Assembly: GCF_004027225.2 (NCBI RefSeq)
Contig: NW_022651112.1
Span: 62,001-126,000 of the forward strand
Length of the DNA: 64,000 nt
DNA from: Strigops habroptila
Lineage: Eukaryota > Chordata > Aves > Psittaciformes > Psittacidae
Direction: 5' to 3'
This document shows, piece by piece, positions 1 through 11,356 of the stretch. A program made the position numbers and the translations under genes. The notes beneath the pieces are model-generated. The model did not search any database and was not told the origin of the DNA. It worked only from the letters and a program-made list of their open reading frames with translations. Positions within the stretch are counted from its first letter, which is position 1, and each line of letters opens with the position of its first letter.

Positions 1-55
1 TGGGGGGGATGGGGAAGGGAGGAGGGATGGGGAGGGGTCTCTGTGCTGATGGGGG

Positions 56-307
56 CACAGCTATGGAGGGGATGGGGAAAGGAGAAGGACTGGAGGGGTC
101 CCTGTGCCCATGGTGGGGGCACAGCCATGGAGGGGATGGGGAAGGAAGGAGGGATGGAGGGGGCCTGGGCACATGGTGGGGGCACAGCCACGGAGGGGAT
201 GGGGAAGGGAGGAGGGATGGGGGGGGCCTGGGCACATGGTGGGGGCACAGCCATGGAGGGGATGGGGAAAGGAGAAGGGCTGGGGGGGGTCCCTGTGCCC
301 ATGGAGG
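56..307. repeat. 63-bp minisatellite in a PFKFB1 intron
   Basis: Units start ATGGTGGGGGCACAGCC at 110, 173 and 236 (period 63), with a partial unit at 49. Each contains GGAGGGGATGGGGAAGG. The rest of the intron to 538 has no repeat I can name. Confidence 0.9.
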
Positions 308-520
308 GGGTTGTAGGGGGTGCAGGAGGAGGGGCGGGGCTAAGAGAGACCACACCCTCAGTTAATCTAAAGAAGGTCAGGGGGTGGAGCCAAAGGCGTG
401 ACTACAGCAGAGGCCACACCCACATTTGCCTTCCCCACCCCATTTATCAATGGGGTGTGAAGGGGGGGGGGCGTGGCCAAAGCCTTGTCCCCGCCCACAT
501 GGGGGCGTGTCCGCGCTTAG

Positions 521-1654
<1,134 letters not shown>

Positions 1655-1690
1655 GGGGGTCCCCCTCTCACACTGGGGGGGCCTCCCCAA

Positions 1691-1696
1691 ATTAAA
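1691..1696 (+). terminator. poly(A) signal ATTAAA of PFKFB1
   Basis: ATTAAA lies 36 bp after the PFKFB1 stop codon, giving a very short 3' UTR. It is about 50 bp from the poly(A) signal of the convergent MAGE gene on the other strand. Confidence 0.6.
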
Positions 1697-1742
1697 CCTG
1701 GCCTTAACGAAGAGCTGAGCATGGAGGTTGTCAGGCTACACC

Positions 1743-1748
1743 TTTATT
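1743..1748 (-). terminator. poly(A) signal AATAAA of the MAGE gene
   Basis: TTTATT on the + strand reads AATAAA on the - strand, 36 bp downstream of the MAGE stop codon. Cleavage about 15-25 nt further on would fall close to the PFKFB1 cleavage zone. Confidence 0.65.
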
Positions 1749-1783
1749 GTAGGGGGGTCCTCCCCCCCAGGGTTTTGGGGGGG

Positions 1784-3770
1784 TCAGAGGGTGGCTTTAG
1801 CCTCGTTGTGCTGACTCATCCAGTATGCGGGATCCTTCCCTTGGATCTGGGGAGGGAAACAAAGTGGGGGGGTGTCAAATTGAGCCCCAGGCCCCCCCCA
1901 AAACCCGGGACCCCCCCCCAACATGGCCTCACCTTTGCCACAAAGTGCAGCACATCCATCTTGGAGGTCTCCTTGGCCGCCCTTGGCCCCCACTGGTACT
2001 TGAACTCGGGGGGGTCCGTCAAGGGGATGGGGGTGATCTCCAGGTACCTGCAAGGGGGTGATGGGGTGAACCCCCCCCCCAGTATGGTTGAGGGGTCCCC
2101 GGGGGGGGGGTGTCCAGCACTCCCCAGCCCTGCAACGGACCCTCAAGTCGCTGGGTGTGGGGGGGCTGCGGGGGTGTTTCTCTGCGGTGTGGTATAAACA
2201 GCCCAGCCAAGACTGGTGCTGTGGCTGCTCTGAGCACACCGGGGGGGGGAGGGACACACTTCAGGGTCCAGAAAAGGGGGGATCCCCCTCAAGACTCACT
2301 TCTGCCGCACAAACTCCTCTGTCACCAGCTTCTTGACGTCCCCAAAGACCTCGTGGCGCTCCCTGAGGGTGGGGGGGTCAATGAGCTGTGGCAGCAATGA
2401 ACCCTGCCCCCCCCCCATTATGTGGGTGTGTGTCCCCCCCATATCCTACCCTGGTTGTATGCGTAGCCTGCGGAGAAATTCCCACACAGCACCTGGGAAA
2501 AGGGGTGTCAATGGGGAGCACAAAGAGGAATTGGGGTACTGGGGGGGGTTGGGAGGAGCTCACCGTCTTTGACTGAGTTGCCTTTCATGAAGATGAAGCT
2601 GAGGATGACCATGAGGAGCCCCAGCTTCGCTGTCTGGTTGTCCCTATGGGAGACAGAGATGAGCAAAGAGGGGGGGGACACCCTGATGGGGTCTGTGTTC
2701 CCTGTGCCCCCCCCTCACCGGCGCAGGTTCTCCCCCTCGGTGCGGGGTATGGTGCTGGTGAGGATGTAAATGTGCTGCCTGGTGTCAATCTCCATCAACT
2801 GCAGCCCAAACACCTGCAGGAGGAGAAACGTTCATCTAACAGGGGGTGCCCCCACCCCAAAACTGCCCCCCCACTCCTGTTACCCCCCCCAACCTGCTGC
2901 AGGGTCCTGCCTGCCTGGTTGACAATCTCTGAGTAGACATCTCTGTATTCCCGGATGACTTTCTTCAGGATATCTACGGGGAAAGGGGAGGGAACCACTT
3001 GGATGCTTGAGCTCCCCCTCAGCAAGGTTTAGGGGGGGGTCCCCTAAACTCACCCGCCCTCTTGATGGGGATCTTCTTCTGGTCTTTGACAAGCAGGAAC
3101 TGAACGAGCTCACTGACCTGTGAGGGAAGAAGGGAGGGAAGGCTGAGAGCTGGGTGGTAGGAGAGGACCTGAGGCAGGAAGACATCGCCTGGGGTCGCCT
3201 GCACCCACCTTCTGATTCACTTGGTCCTGGGAGCGCCTCTCCAGGTTCCGCTGCACTTGGCTGCGCGGTAGCGTGGGGCTGAGGCTGAAATCGTCATCCC
3301 CATCCTCTGCCTGTGGGGAGAGAGCAGGGAGATGGTGGGGGTGGGGGGAGAGCCCACAGCCAGGGGGAAGGGGGGAGAAAAGTGGGGAGAAAGGGGGAAG
3401 AAGGAAAAGGGAGAAAAGGAGAAAAAAAAACAAAGGGGAAAGGGGGGAATACAGAGGAAAGAGAAAGGGAATAAGGGGGGGAAGAAAGTGAAATAAGGGG
3501 GGAAGGGGAAAGGAGAGAAGGGGAATAAGGGGGAAAGAAAGGGGGATAAGGGGGGGGAAGAAAGGGGGATAAGGGGGGGGAAGAAAGGGGGATAAGGGGG
3601 GGGAAGAAAGGGGGATAAGGGGGGAAGATAAATAAGACGGGAAGAAAGGGGAATAAGGGGAAGGGGAATGAGGGGGGAAAAGGGAGAACAGGTAAACAGG
3701 AAAGGGGGGCGGGAAAGCAGCCTCTTACCTGGGAGGGACCGGACCCTTTGGTGCGCTTCCTCTGGGACAT
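1784..3770 (-). CDS. NSMCE3: MAGE-family protein, NSMCE3-like (SMC5/6 complex subunit), ten exons
   Basis: Exons in coding order: 3729-3770, 3209-3310, 3054-3117, 2894-2973, 2719-2813, 2564-2643, 2450-2492, 2300-2362, 1933-2047 and 1784-1846. All junctions are GT-AG, the phases agree, and the total is 248 codons. The N-terminus (MSQRKRTKGSGPSQ, then an acidic AEDGDDDF patch) is disordered. The MAGE homology domain follows from about residue 45: VSELVQFLLVKDQKKIPIK, then ILKKVIREYRDVYSEI, HIYILTSTIPRTEGE, GLLMVILSFIFMKGN, VWEFLRRLRI and FKYQWGPRA. NSMCE3 binds the RING protein NSMCE1 and the kleisin NSMCE4 in the SMC5/6 genome-maintenance complex. That role is family knowledge, not visible here. 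Non-eutherian vertebrates have one MAGE gene with introns, and this fits it; its position corresponds to the mammalian MAGED cluster. The start codon is the first ATG and lies in a CpG-rich region. Confidence 0.9.
3330..3715. repeat. Purine-rich tract in MAGE intron 1
   Basis: Almost purely G/A on the + strand for about 380 bp. A short unit of about 22 bp (GATAAG, a G run, then AAGAAAG) is repeated roughly four times near 3,540-3,625. It fills most of the first intron. Confidence 0.8.
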
Positions 3771-4200
3771 TTCTCACACAGCCCTGAGGGTAAAAGCAGC
3801 GCCAAAACGGGCCGAAAGTGCTACGAGGCCGCTCCTACGGCCGTGCCCCACTTCATGGCGGCCGCGAACCGCTCCCGCGGCGACCGTTAAACCCACTCGG
3901 AGCCGCCGCCGCCGCCGCTTCCCTCAGCCCGCGCTCCCCCGCCCGACCCCCGCTCTGCGCATGCGCCCGCCGCGGCCCCGCCCACCCCACCTCCCATTGG
4001 CCCAAGCTCCGCCCTCTCCACGCCCACTCCCCCTTCTTCGCATCGCGATTGGACGAGCAGCCGCGCTCGCCCCGCCCCTTCGCACGTGCCGGGACGGCGG
4101 CCGCGAGGCTCTTGTGGCTACCTTACTGCCCCCCCCTCCCCGGGGTGGGGTGGGAGAAAAAGGCGGGAAACTTCCCCCTCTCACCCCGGTCCCTCAGGGC
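3771..4200 (-). promoter_or_regulatory. CpG-rich promoter of the MAGE gene
   Basis: Directly upstream of the MAGE start codon. It contains a perfect palindromic NRF1-type site TGCGCATGCGC at 3956-3966, two CCAAT boxes (ATTGG at 3996-4000 and 4048-4052), several CCGCCC GC boxes, and a CACGTG E-box at 4083-4088. This is typical of a TATA-less housekeeping promoter. No gene lies immediately on the other side, so it may be one-directional. Confidence 0.6.
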
Positions 4201-4560
4201 GACAAAATGGCGCCGCCATTAAAAACGAGATTAAAACACTCCCCAAAACACCCCAAACGGCCCATTTAACCCCTGTCCTCACCTAAATAATGGCAATTAA
4301 AGCACCTGTGTTGCCCCATCTCATATAATGAGCCTCTAAAGCCCTTCCCTCAGGGAGAAGAGGCAACAAAACGGCGCCCGGGGGTTCTGGCTGTTAAAAG
4401 CGAGGTTAAAACACCCCAAACCCACCCAAAACAACCCATTTATCCCCTGTCCTCACGTCAATAATGGCAATTAAAGCACCTGGTTTGCCCCATGCCTCGT
4501 AATGAGCCTCTGAAGCCCTTCCCTTAGGCAGGAGAAGAGGCAACAAAATGGCGGCCAGGG
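4200..4560. repeat. Tandem duplication of about 170 bp in the MAGE-GNL3L spacer
   Basis: A block starting CAACAAAATGGCG recurs at 4200, 4364 and 4541 (spacings 164 and 177). Shared internal text includes AATAATGGCAATTAAAGCACC, written here as AATAATGGC plus AATTAAAGCACC, and AATGAGCCTCT. Each copy starts with an ATGGCG-type (YY1-like) core. The rest of the spacer, 4,560-5,017, shows nothing I recognise. Confidence 0.75.
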
Positions 4561-5017
4561 CTGAGGGGACCTGCCCCAGCCTGGCAATGGGATATGGGGG
4601 GACCCTGATCCTTTTGGAGGTGTTTAAGGGGTGTTGGGGCCCCCAATGTGTGCTCCAAGGTGGCTTTTGGGGTGTTCTGAAGGGTTGGAGGGGGCACTTA
4701 CAGTCTTAATGGGGCAACACAGGCTGTCCTATAGGGGATGTGGAAGAGTAGGAGGTGGAAATGGGGTGCCTTAAGGTGCACCCCTCTGTTTAACCCCCCA
4801 ATTGAGCTCCCCTTGATCCCCATTTTCAGGCTTATTAAGCTGAATCAGCTGGAAAAGTGAGGTCCCCCCAAACCAGGGGACCTCATTCTGCTCTATGGGG
4901 TGAGCCCCCCCAAAACCATGAGCAGTTGGGTCTCCTTTTCCCACCCCAAACCCAAAGTCCTGCTTCAGACCCCCAAAATCACACCTCCCAGATACACCCC
5001 CATGTTGTGCCTGTGCT

Positions 5018-5023
5018 TTTATT
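5018..5023 (-). terminator. poly(A) signal AATAAA of GNL3L
   Basis: TTTATT on the + strand, about 70 bp downstream of the GNL3L stop codon on the - strand. Confidence 0.65.
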
Positions 5024-5091
5024 CCAAAAAGGGCTGTTTTTAACCATTTCTTGCTTAAAAAAAGCCATAGATCTCTATTGAATCTTCATCT

Positions 5092-8000
5092 TCAGAACTG
5101 CATCGCCGCCTCCAGCGTCTCCGAAAGCTTCGTGGCAATCTTCTCTATGGGATGAATGGGATAAAAAAGGATTTGGGGGGGTTAAGGAAGGGTTTCTGGG
5201 TTGAAAAGGAGGATTTGGGGGGCTCACAGAGGGTTTTTGGGTTGGAAAGGAGGATTTGGGGGGGTTAAGGAAGGGTTTTTGGGTTGGAAAGGCAGATTTG
5301 GGGGGCTCAGGGAGGGTTTTTGGGTTGGAAAGGAGGATTTGGGGGGCTCAGGGAGGGTTTTTGGCTTGGAAATGAGGATTTGGGGGGCTCAAAGAGGGTT
5401 TTTGGGTTGGAAAGGAGGATTTGGGGGGCTCAAAGAGGGTTTTTGGGTTGGAAAGGAGGATTTGGGGGGCTCAGAGAGGCTTTTTGGGTTGGAAAGGAGG
5501 ATTTGAGGGGCTCAGGGAGGGTTTTTGGGTTGGAAAGGAGGATTTGGGGGGCTCAGAGAGGCTTTTTGGGTTGGAAAGGAGGATTTGGGGGGCTCAGGGA
5601 GGCTTTCTGGGTTGGAAAGGAGGATTTGGGGGGCTCAGGGAGGGCTTTTGGGTTGGAAAGGAGGATTTGGGGGGGTTAAGGAAGGGTTTTTGGGTTGGAA
5701 AGGCAGATTTGGGGGGCTTAGGGTGGGTTTTGGGTTGGAAAGGAGGATTTGGGGGGCTCAGGGAGGGTTTTTGAGTTGAAAAAAGGCTTTTTCTTTACTT
5801 ACCTGCTCTTTTTTGCAGCTTTTTCCTCCTTTTGCTGGCTGCCTGCAGCCCCTGTCCCTGCAGCAGAGGGTGGAGAGCAGCCACCTCCTCCAACCGGGGG
5901 GCACGGGGCATGGGACCCTCCCCATTGCCCCCCGTCTTCACCCGGGGGGGCTTCAGCTCCACTGTCACTGCACCAAGCTGGGGTTGGGGGAGGTCAATAA
6001 TAAACCTATGACCCCCCCCCCAAACCCCATTCCTATATCTCATCATACCCCCAATTCCTCCCATACCTCCAGGTCATCATCATCCTCCTCCATGGCTGCT
6101 TCTTCATCCCCACTGGACTTCACCTCCTCTTCCTCCTCAGGGACACATGGGGCCAGCCCTATGCCTGGCACCGTCACCGGTACAGCTATGGGGGGGGGTC
6201 AGTGAGCTTTGGGGGGGTCACCCCAGGGTGGGAAATGGGGGAGGATGCTCCAGTTCTCACCCGCCAGCGCCTCGGCATCGCCCCGCTCCAGCGCTTCCAG
6301 GTCAAACGCTGGCCCCAGCGTTGTCAGGATTTGGGCTTCCAAATGCACCCCCTGTGTTTCGGGGGGGTGGGTGTAGTAGGAGATCTTGCCGCTGTGGTGG
6401 GAAAGGGGGGGGTCAGGGTGTGGAGACCCCCCCAAAATGGGTTAGGGTGTGGGGAGACAACCCCCCCCGCCCTTCAAAAGGGGGTCAGGGTATGGGGCGA
6501 CCAACCTCAGCCCCCCAAAATGATGGCCAGAGTGTAGGAAGACCCCCCCAAAACCAGGGTCAGGGTGTGGAAAGACCCTCCCAGCCCCCCAAAAGTGGGT
6601 CAGGGTGTGGAGAGACCCACTCCTGTCCACCCAAAGTGGGTCAGGGTATGGGGAAACCCTCTCACAGTCCCCCCCAGAATGGGTCAGGAGGTGGGGAAGA
6701 TCCTCCCAGCCCCCCAGATGTGGGTCAGGGTGTTCAGAGCCCCCCCAAAAGCATTGCCCCCCGCTGCCCCACCTGGTCCAGTCACGCAGCAGGGCCACAG
6801 CAGCAGCGTGGGGGTCCGGGAGCCCCCCCGGCCGGAGCCGGCCCTGCCGCCGGGCCAGATGGGACAGGAACTGCCGGGGGTCATCGCAGGGGGGGACCCC
6901 ATAGAGCTCGCTCAGCTGTTTGGGGGGGACACACATGGGGTCTTGTCACCCCCTTCTGGGCTGGTGTCACCCCACAGCTCCCGTTCCTCCCTTTGGCTCC
7001 CCGTTTTGGGGACAAACTGGGATGGAAATGGCAACCCTCCATGTTGCCATGGTGATGGGGGGGGTCCCATAGCAACAGGGCTGAGCCCTCCCGGGGGTTC
7101 CCCAATGTGCCTAGTTGCCATGGCAACGGGTCTGAGGGTCCCCAGGCACCCCCAGTCACCATGGCGACAGGCCTGAGCACCATGGGGGGATTCCCAACAC
7201 CCTTAGTTGCCATGGCGACAGGTCTGAGCCCCCAAGGGGGACTCCCAACACCCTTAGTTGCCATGGCGACAGGTCTGAGCCTTCAAAAGGGGCATCCCCA
7301 ACATGCCTAGTTGCCATGGCAACGGGTCTAAGCCCCCCCAAGGGGGTTCCCAACACCCTTAGTTGCCATGACAACCGGTCTGAGCCCCCAAGGGGGATTC
7401 CCAACACCCCTAGTCACCACGACAACACCCCTAATCACCATGGCAACAGCCCCCCCCTACCTGCTGCGGGGGGCAGCGGCGCAGGATGGCAGCAGCGGGG
7501 GTCAGGGGGTCCCGCAGGCGCTGTGGGGCCAGAGCCCCCCGCAGTGGGGCAGCAGCGGGGGGGGCGCCCGTCTCCATGACAACGCCGGGGCAGTCCAACA
7601 GCTGGATGTGCCGGTCCAGCTGCACGGCCTGCAGGCACCTGGGGGCGTGGTCAGGGGGCGGGGCCTCGCAAGCCACGCCCCCTCCCACAGCAGGAGGTGT
7701 GGCCAATGCAGGCTCCACCCCCCTGGGGGGCGGGGCTTACCTGGTGACTCCCGGTGTTGCCCCCACCCCACAAGCCCGGCTCCGCTTCAGGCTGTTGATG
7801 AGGCTGCTCTTACCCACGTTGGGGTACCCTGGAGGGGGTGAACCATCAGTGGGGTGCCCCCAAAGCCCAGCACCCCTCTGCAGACCACTCCCATTGTCCC
7901 CATCCCACTGACCCATCCCACTCCCATTGTCCCCATCCCACTGACCCATCCCACTCCCATATCCCCATCCCACTCCCATATCCCCATCCCATTCCCACTG

Positions 8001-10379
8001 TCCCCATCCCACTCCCACTGTCCCCATCCCACTCCTATATTCCACTCCCATTATCCCCTTCCCACTCCCATTGTCCCCATCCCACTCCTGTTACCCCCTT
8101 CCCACTCCCATTATCCCCATCCCACTCCCGTTATCTCCTTCCCACTCCCATTGTCCCCATCCCACTCCTACATCCCCGTCCCACTCCTATATCCCCATCC
8201 CACTCCCATTATCCTCTTCCCACTCCCACATCCCCATCCCGCTCCCATTATCCCTATCCCACTCTCGTTATCCCCTTCCCACTCACCCACAACACCCACG
8301 GTGATGGTTGTTTTCACCTCCCCGGAGCGGCTGTAGTTGGCCAGGACACGGAGCAAACAGTCGGCTCCCACACAGGCTCCCCCGGCCAGGACCTCCTCTG
8401 GGGCCGTCGCCACCGGCAGCCGGCTCTGCTTCTGCATGAGGGGGGGTCCCCATTGTCCCTATGGCCCCTGTGACACCCCCAACCCCTTAAACACCCCCCC
8501 CTTTTCCCTTCCAGGCCCCCCACCAGGTTGCGGCTCTGCTGCTGCGTGCACGCCTTGAAGGCCACGGTGGGGAACTCTGCTCGCAGGTACTTCAGCCACG
8601 CCGCCACCACGTCCCGCGGCACCAGGTCTGGGGTGACAACGGACAGAAAGGGGGTGTCCCCCATCAATTGCTCGAAAAGGGGACCCCCAAACACCCCCCC
8701 CATCCTCCTGCTACCCCCCTGTACCGATCTTGTTGAGGACCAGCACCAGGCGCTGGCGGTGCCCGGCGCACCGGACGGCGGCTTCCAGCTGGGGGCTGCG
8801 GCAGCCCTGGGGGTCCCGGGCGTCCAGCACCTCCAGCACCACATCAGACGCTGTCAGCACCTGCCAAAGAGGGGGGTCACGGGGAGGGGAGACCCCCAAA
8901 CCCAACCCATGTCCCCCCAGTGCCACCTCCCCTGTGTGTGTCCCGGTGTCCGCATCGCACCCCAGTGACCTGCCCTTGTGTCCCCCCAGGGCCACCTCCC
9001 TACATCCCCATCCCACTCCCATGTCCCAGTGTCACCCCAGTGACCCGCCCTCAAGTCCCGTGTCCCCACACGCTTCCTCCCCCTATGTCCTCATGTTCCC
9101 ATCTCACTCCTGTTGTCTCCATCCCACTCGCATTGTCCCCATCCCACTCCGATTGTCCCCATCCCACTCCCCTGTCCCATCTCATTCCTATATCCCCATC
9201 TCATTCCCACTGTCCCTATACCACTCCTATATCCGAATCCCATTCCCACTGTCCCCATCCCACTCCTATATCCCAATCCCATTCCCATATCTCCATCCCC
9301 CTCCCATGTCCGAATCCCACTCCCATGTCTCCATCTCACTCCCATTGTCCCCTTCCCACTCCCATGTCCCCATCCCGCTCCCATGTTCCCATCCCACTCC
9401 CATTATCCTCACCCCACTCCCACTGTCCCAATCCCATTCCTATATCCCCTTCCCACTCCCATGTTCCCATCCCATTCCTATATCCCCATCTCATTCCCAC
9501 TGTCCCTATACCACTCCTATATCCCAATCCCATTCCCACTGTCCCCATCCCACTCTCATGTCCTCATCCCACTCCTACATCCCAATCCCACATCCCACTC
9601 CCATGTCTCCATCTCACTCCCACTGTCCCCTTCCCACTCCCCTGTCCCCATCCCACTCCCACTGTCCCACCCCTATATCCCAATCCCACCCCTCACCTTC
9701 CGCAGCTCCCTCCCGTACTGCCGCAGCGCCGCCTCCTCCTGCACATCCTGCCGGGCGCTCCCCCCCTCCTGCATAACCCCCATGTTACGGGGTGTGGGGA
9801 GGGAGACCCACACTTTGGGGGTGTCCCCCCCGCCCCCCCGGGGGTACCCGCACCCCGCACCTTGCGCTCGAACTCCCGCTGCCGCCGCAGCGCCTCGTGC
9901 TGCAGCGCCTCCAGGCTCCGCCGCCGGCTCCTCTCCGCCTCCCGCGCCCCCTCCCGCCGCTCCCGCGCCTCCGCTGCCTGCGGGGGGGGTGTGTGTGGAG
10001 GGGGGGGTCAGAACTTCGGGGGGACCCCCCCCCCCAACCCCATTGGTTTTACCCTTTTCTGCCTGTTCTCGTTCTGCTGCTGGACGTGGGCAGCGAAGCG
10101 GCGCAGCTGCGGCACCCCCGGGTCCTTCTTCCCTCCTCCCTTAGCGCGTTTTGCCTATGGGAATGGGGGGGGGGGTGTGTGACACCCCCAAACAGACCCG
10201 GTGTCCCCCCCCACCCCAGCGCATGGGCTCACCTGGACCCGCTTCTTCCGGGCAGCTTCCACTTGTCGCCCTGCGGAGGGGGGGGGCAGAGTGAGGGGGG
10301 GGGCTCCAACCCCCCCCCCCCCCCGAACCCCCAAATAACCCCCCCCGGTCCCCTCCAAGGACTCACGGGAGCGGGTCAT
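5092..10379 (-). CDS. GNL3L: Guanine nucleotide-binding protein-like 3-like, nucleolar GTPase, 15 exons
   Basis: Exons in coding order: 10367-10379, 10233-10270, 10053-10154, 9861-9977, 9697-9768, 8725-8860, 8524-8627, 8287-8431, 7741-7828, 7461-7638, 6773-6915, 6261-6391, 6067-6185, 5803-5977 and 5092-5144. All are in phase, giving 537 codons. A basic, coiled-coil-prone N-terminus is followed by a circularly permuted GTPase of the YRG/YlqF type: DARDP (G5), NKID (G4, split across two exons), GYPNVGKSS (G1), TPGVT (G2), DCPGV (G3). The C-terminus is [12 protein letters not shown]-like, as in GNL3L. GNL3L acts in ribosome biogenesis and nucleolar-nucleoplasmic shuttling (family knowledge). GNL3 (nucleostemin) is the alternative; the C-terminus and the neighbours favour GNL3L. 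An in-frame ATG at 10395-10397 would add six residues (MGGVSA). Confidence 0.93.
5178..5785. repeat. 41-bp minisatellite in the last GNL3L intron
   Basis: About 14-15 copies of a unit containing GGTTGGAAAGGAGGATTTGG and GGCTCAGGGAGGGTTTTT. The period was measured as 41 bp between 5281 and 5322. It fills almost the whole intron between exons 14 and 15. Confidence 0.9.
6410..6760. repeat. Minisatellite of about 38-43 bp in a GNL3L intron
   Basis: GGGTCAGGGTGTGG-type units recur near 6411, 6481, 6558, 6597, 6637, 6679 and 6722, separated by C-rich stretches. The array sits in the intron 6,392-6,772. Confidence 0.8.
7043..7447. repeat. 51-bp minisatellite carrying RFX X-box-like palindromes, GNL3L intron
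   Basis: Nine units, mostly 51-53 bp apart, each with GTTGCCATGGCAAC or a near match. They start at 7043, 7114, 7155, 7206, 7257, 7310, 7362, 7413 and 7434. The copies at 7114 and 7310 fit the RFX consensus GTNRCCNNRGYAAC exactly. The last copy ends 12 bp before the exon 10 donor. Confidence 0.85.
7880..8286. repeat. Pyrimidine-rich 20-bp-type repeat in a GNL3L intron
   Basis: CCCATCCCACTCCCATTGTC and variants (ATCC, GTCC, TATCC endings) run through the intron 7,829-8,286. The same monomer family occurs again at 9,010-9,690. Confidence 0.85.
9005..9690. repeat. Pyrimidine-rich 20-bp-type repeat in a second GNL3L intron
   Basis: Units such as CCCATCCCACTCCCATGTC and CCCACTCCTATATC fill the intron 8,861-9,696. 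They belong to the same family as the array at 7,880-8,286, although four exons lie between. Confidence 0.85.
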
Positions 10380-10496
10380 GGCTGAGACCCCCCCCACGTT
10401 GGAGCCGCGTTTCGCCTCGCTGCGGTGTCACTTCCGTCGCGACGGGAAAGGACCCGCGACACGAGGTTTAAACACGGGGCGTTCCGGCTGCCACGC

Positions 10497-10982
10497 TCAA
10501 GATGGCGACCGCAGCGTGACATCGACACGCTCAAAATGGCCGCTGCGGCATAGGGATACCCATAGTGCATTGAAACAAGGTGTGTTCCGGCTGCCACACT
10601 CAAGATGGCGGCCACACGGCATAGAACACTAATTGCCCTACTCAAGATGGCCGCCGCGCCGGCAGTGCCACACTCAAGATGGCCGCCGAAGCAATGTACT
10701 TTTATTGCCTCACTCAAGATGGCGGCCACAAGGCATAGAACGTTAATTCCCTACTCAAGTTGGGCGCCTCGCTGTCAGTGCCACACTCAAGATGGCGGCC
10801 ACCCTGTGCCACAGGCACACTCAAAATGGCGGCCAGAGGACAGAGAACGTTTATTGCCCTCCTCAAGATGGCCGCCGCGCCAGCAGTGCCACACTCAAGA
10901 TGGCGGACGAAGCAATGTACTTGCATTGCCACACTCAAGATGGCGACCACACCCTACCACAGCCCCCCCAAGATGGCGGCCG
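10497..10982 (-). promoter_or_regulatory. Cluster of about 13 YY1-type motifs upstream of GNL3L
   Basis: CAAGATGGCGGC or close variants begin near 10498, 10532, 10601, 10643, 10675, 10715, 10788, 10822, 10864, 10896, 10934 and 10969, all in one orientation on the + strand. A degenerate copy (CTCAAGTTGGGCGCC) lies at 10754. Spacing is about 33-43 bp, with one gap of about 68 bp. A higher-order unit of three motifs (106-114 bp) is marked by GGCATAGAAC at 10618 and 10732 and GGACAGAGAAC at 10838. The cluster lies 100-600 bp upstream of the GNL3L start, and downstream of the likely HUWE1 3' end. Confidence 0.85.
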
Positions 10983-11040
10983 CCCCTCCCCTCCCCCCCC
11001 CAAGAACGACCGGAACTGCCCTTACCAAGAGTGCACTTTT

Positions 11041-11046
11041 TTTATT
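11041..11046 (-). terminator. Candidate poly(A) signal AATAAA of HUWE1
   Basis: TTTATT on the + strand, 311 bp downstream of the HUWE1 stop on the - strand. The 3' UTR also holds a long A run (T run in sense) at about 11,252-11,271 and a short TA repeat near 11,290-11,302. Other TTTATT strings at about 10,700 and 10,850 lie in the YY1 array and are less likely. Confidence 0.5.
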
Positions 11047-11356
11047 CCTTTTTTCACTTTTTCTCTCAATTTTTCTTTTTTTTGGGGGGGGAGGGGCCGA
11101 ACCTCTTCCTCTATAACTTAGGGGGTGGCTTCTCCCCTTTAATTCCCCATCCCGACCCCCTCCAAATCCCCCAAGACATGGTGGGGGGGGCGAGGACGCA
11201 CACCCCCCTCCCCCACCTTCCAACAGAGCAAAAATCCCCCCAAAAAAACCCCAAAAAAAAAAAAAAAAAAAAGCCAACGAAACCAAAAAATATATATATA
11301 TATTTATAGAGCCGCTCCGGGGGGGGGGGCGGGGGGCGGCACCGCGGGGACCCCCC

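Noticed and set aside
3294-3777. 158- and 186-codon open frames rich in Pro, Phe and Ser
   Set aside because: They are translations of the purine-rich tract in MAGE intron 1; only the first 42 coding bases at 3729-3770 are real.
5092-10379. GNL3 (nucleostemin) instead of GNL3L
   Set aside because: Residues around GKISYYT, the YGV segment, the C-terminal KKLQKRA and the neighbouring genes fit GNL3L better.
10395-10397. Upstream in-frame ATG as the GNL3L start
   Set aside because: It adds only MGGVSA with no homology; the downstream ATG at 10377-10379 gives MTRSR. It is not excluded, only less favoured.
11252-11271. Long A run as the tail of a retroposed sequence
   Set aside because: It lies in the HUWE1 3' UTR, reads as T in the sense strand, and no flanking duplication or source body is visible.
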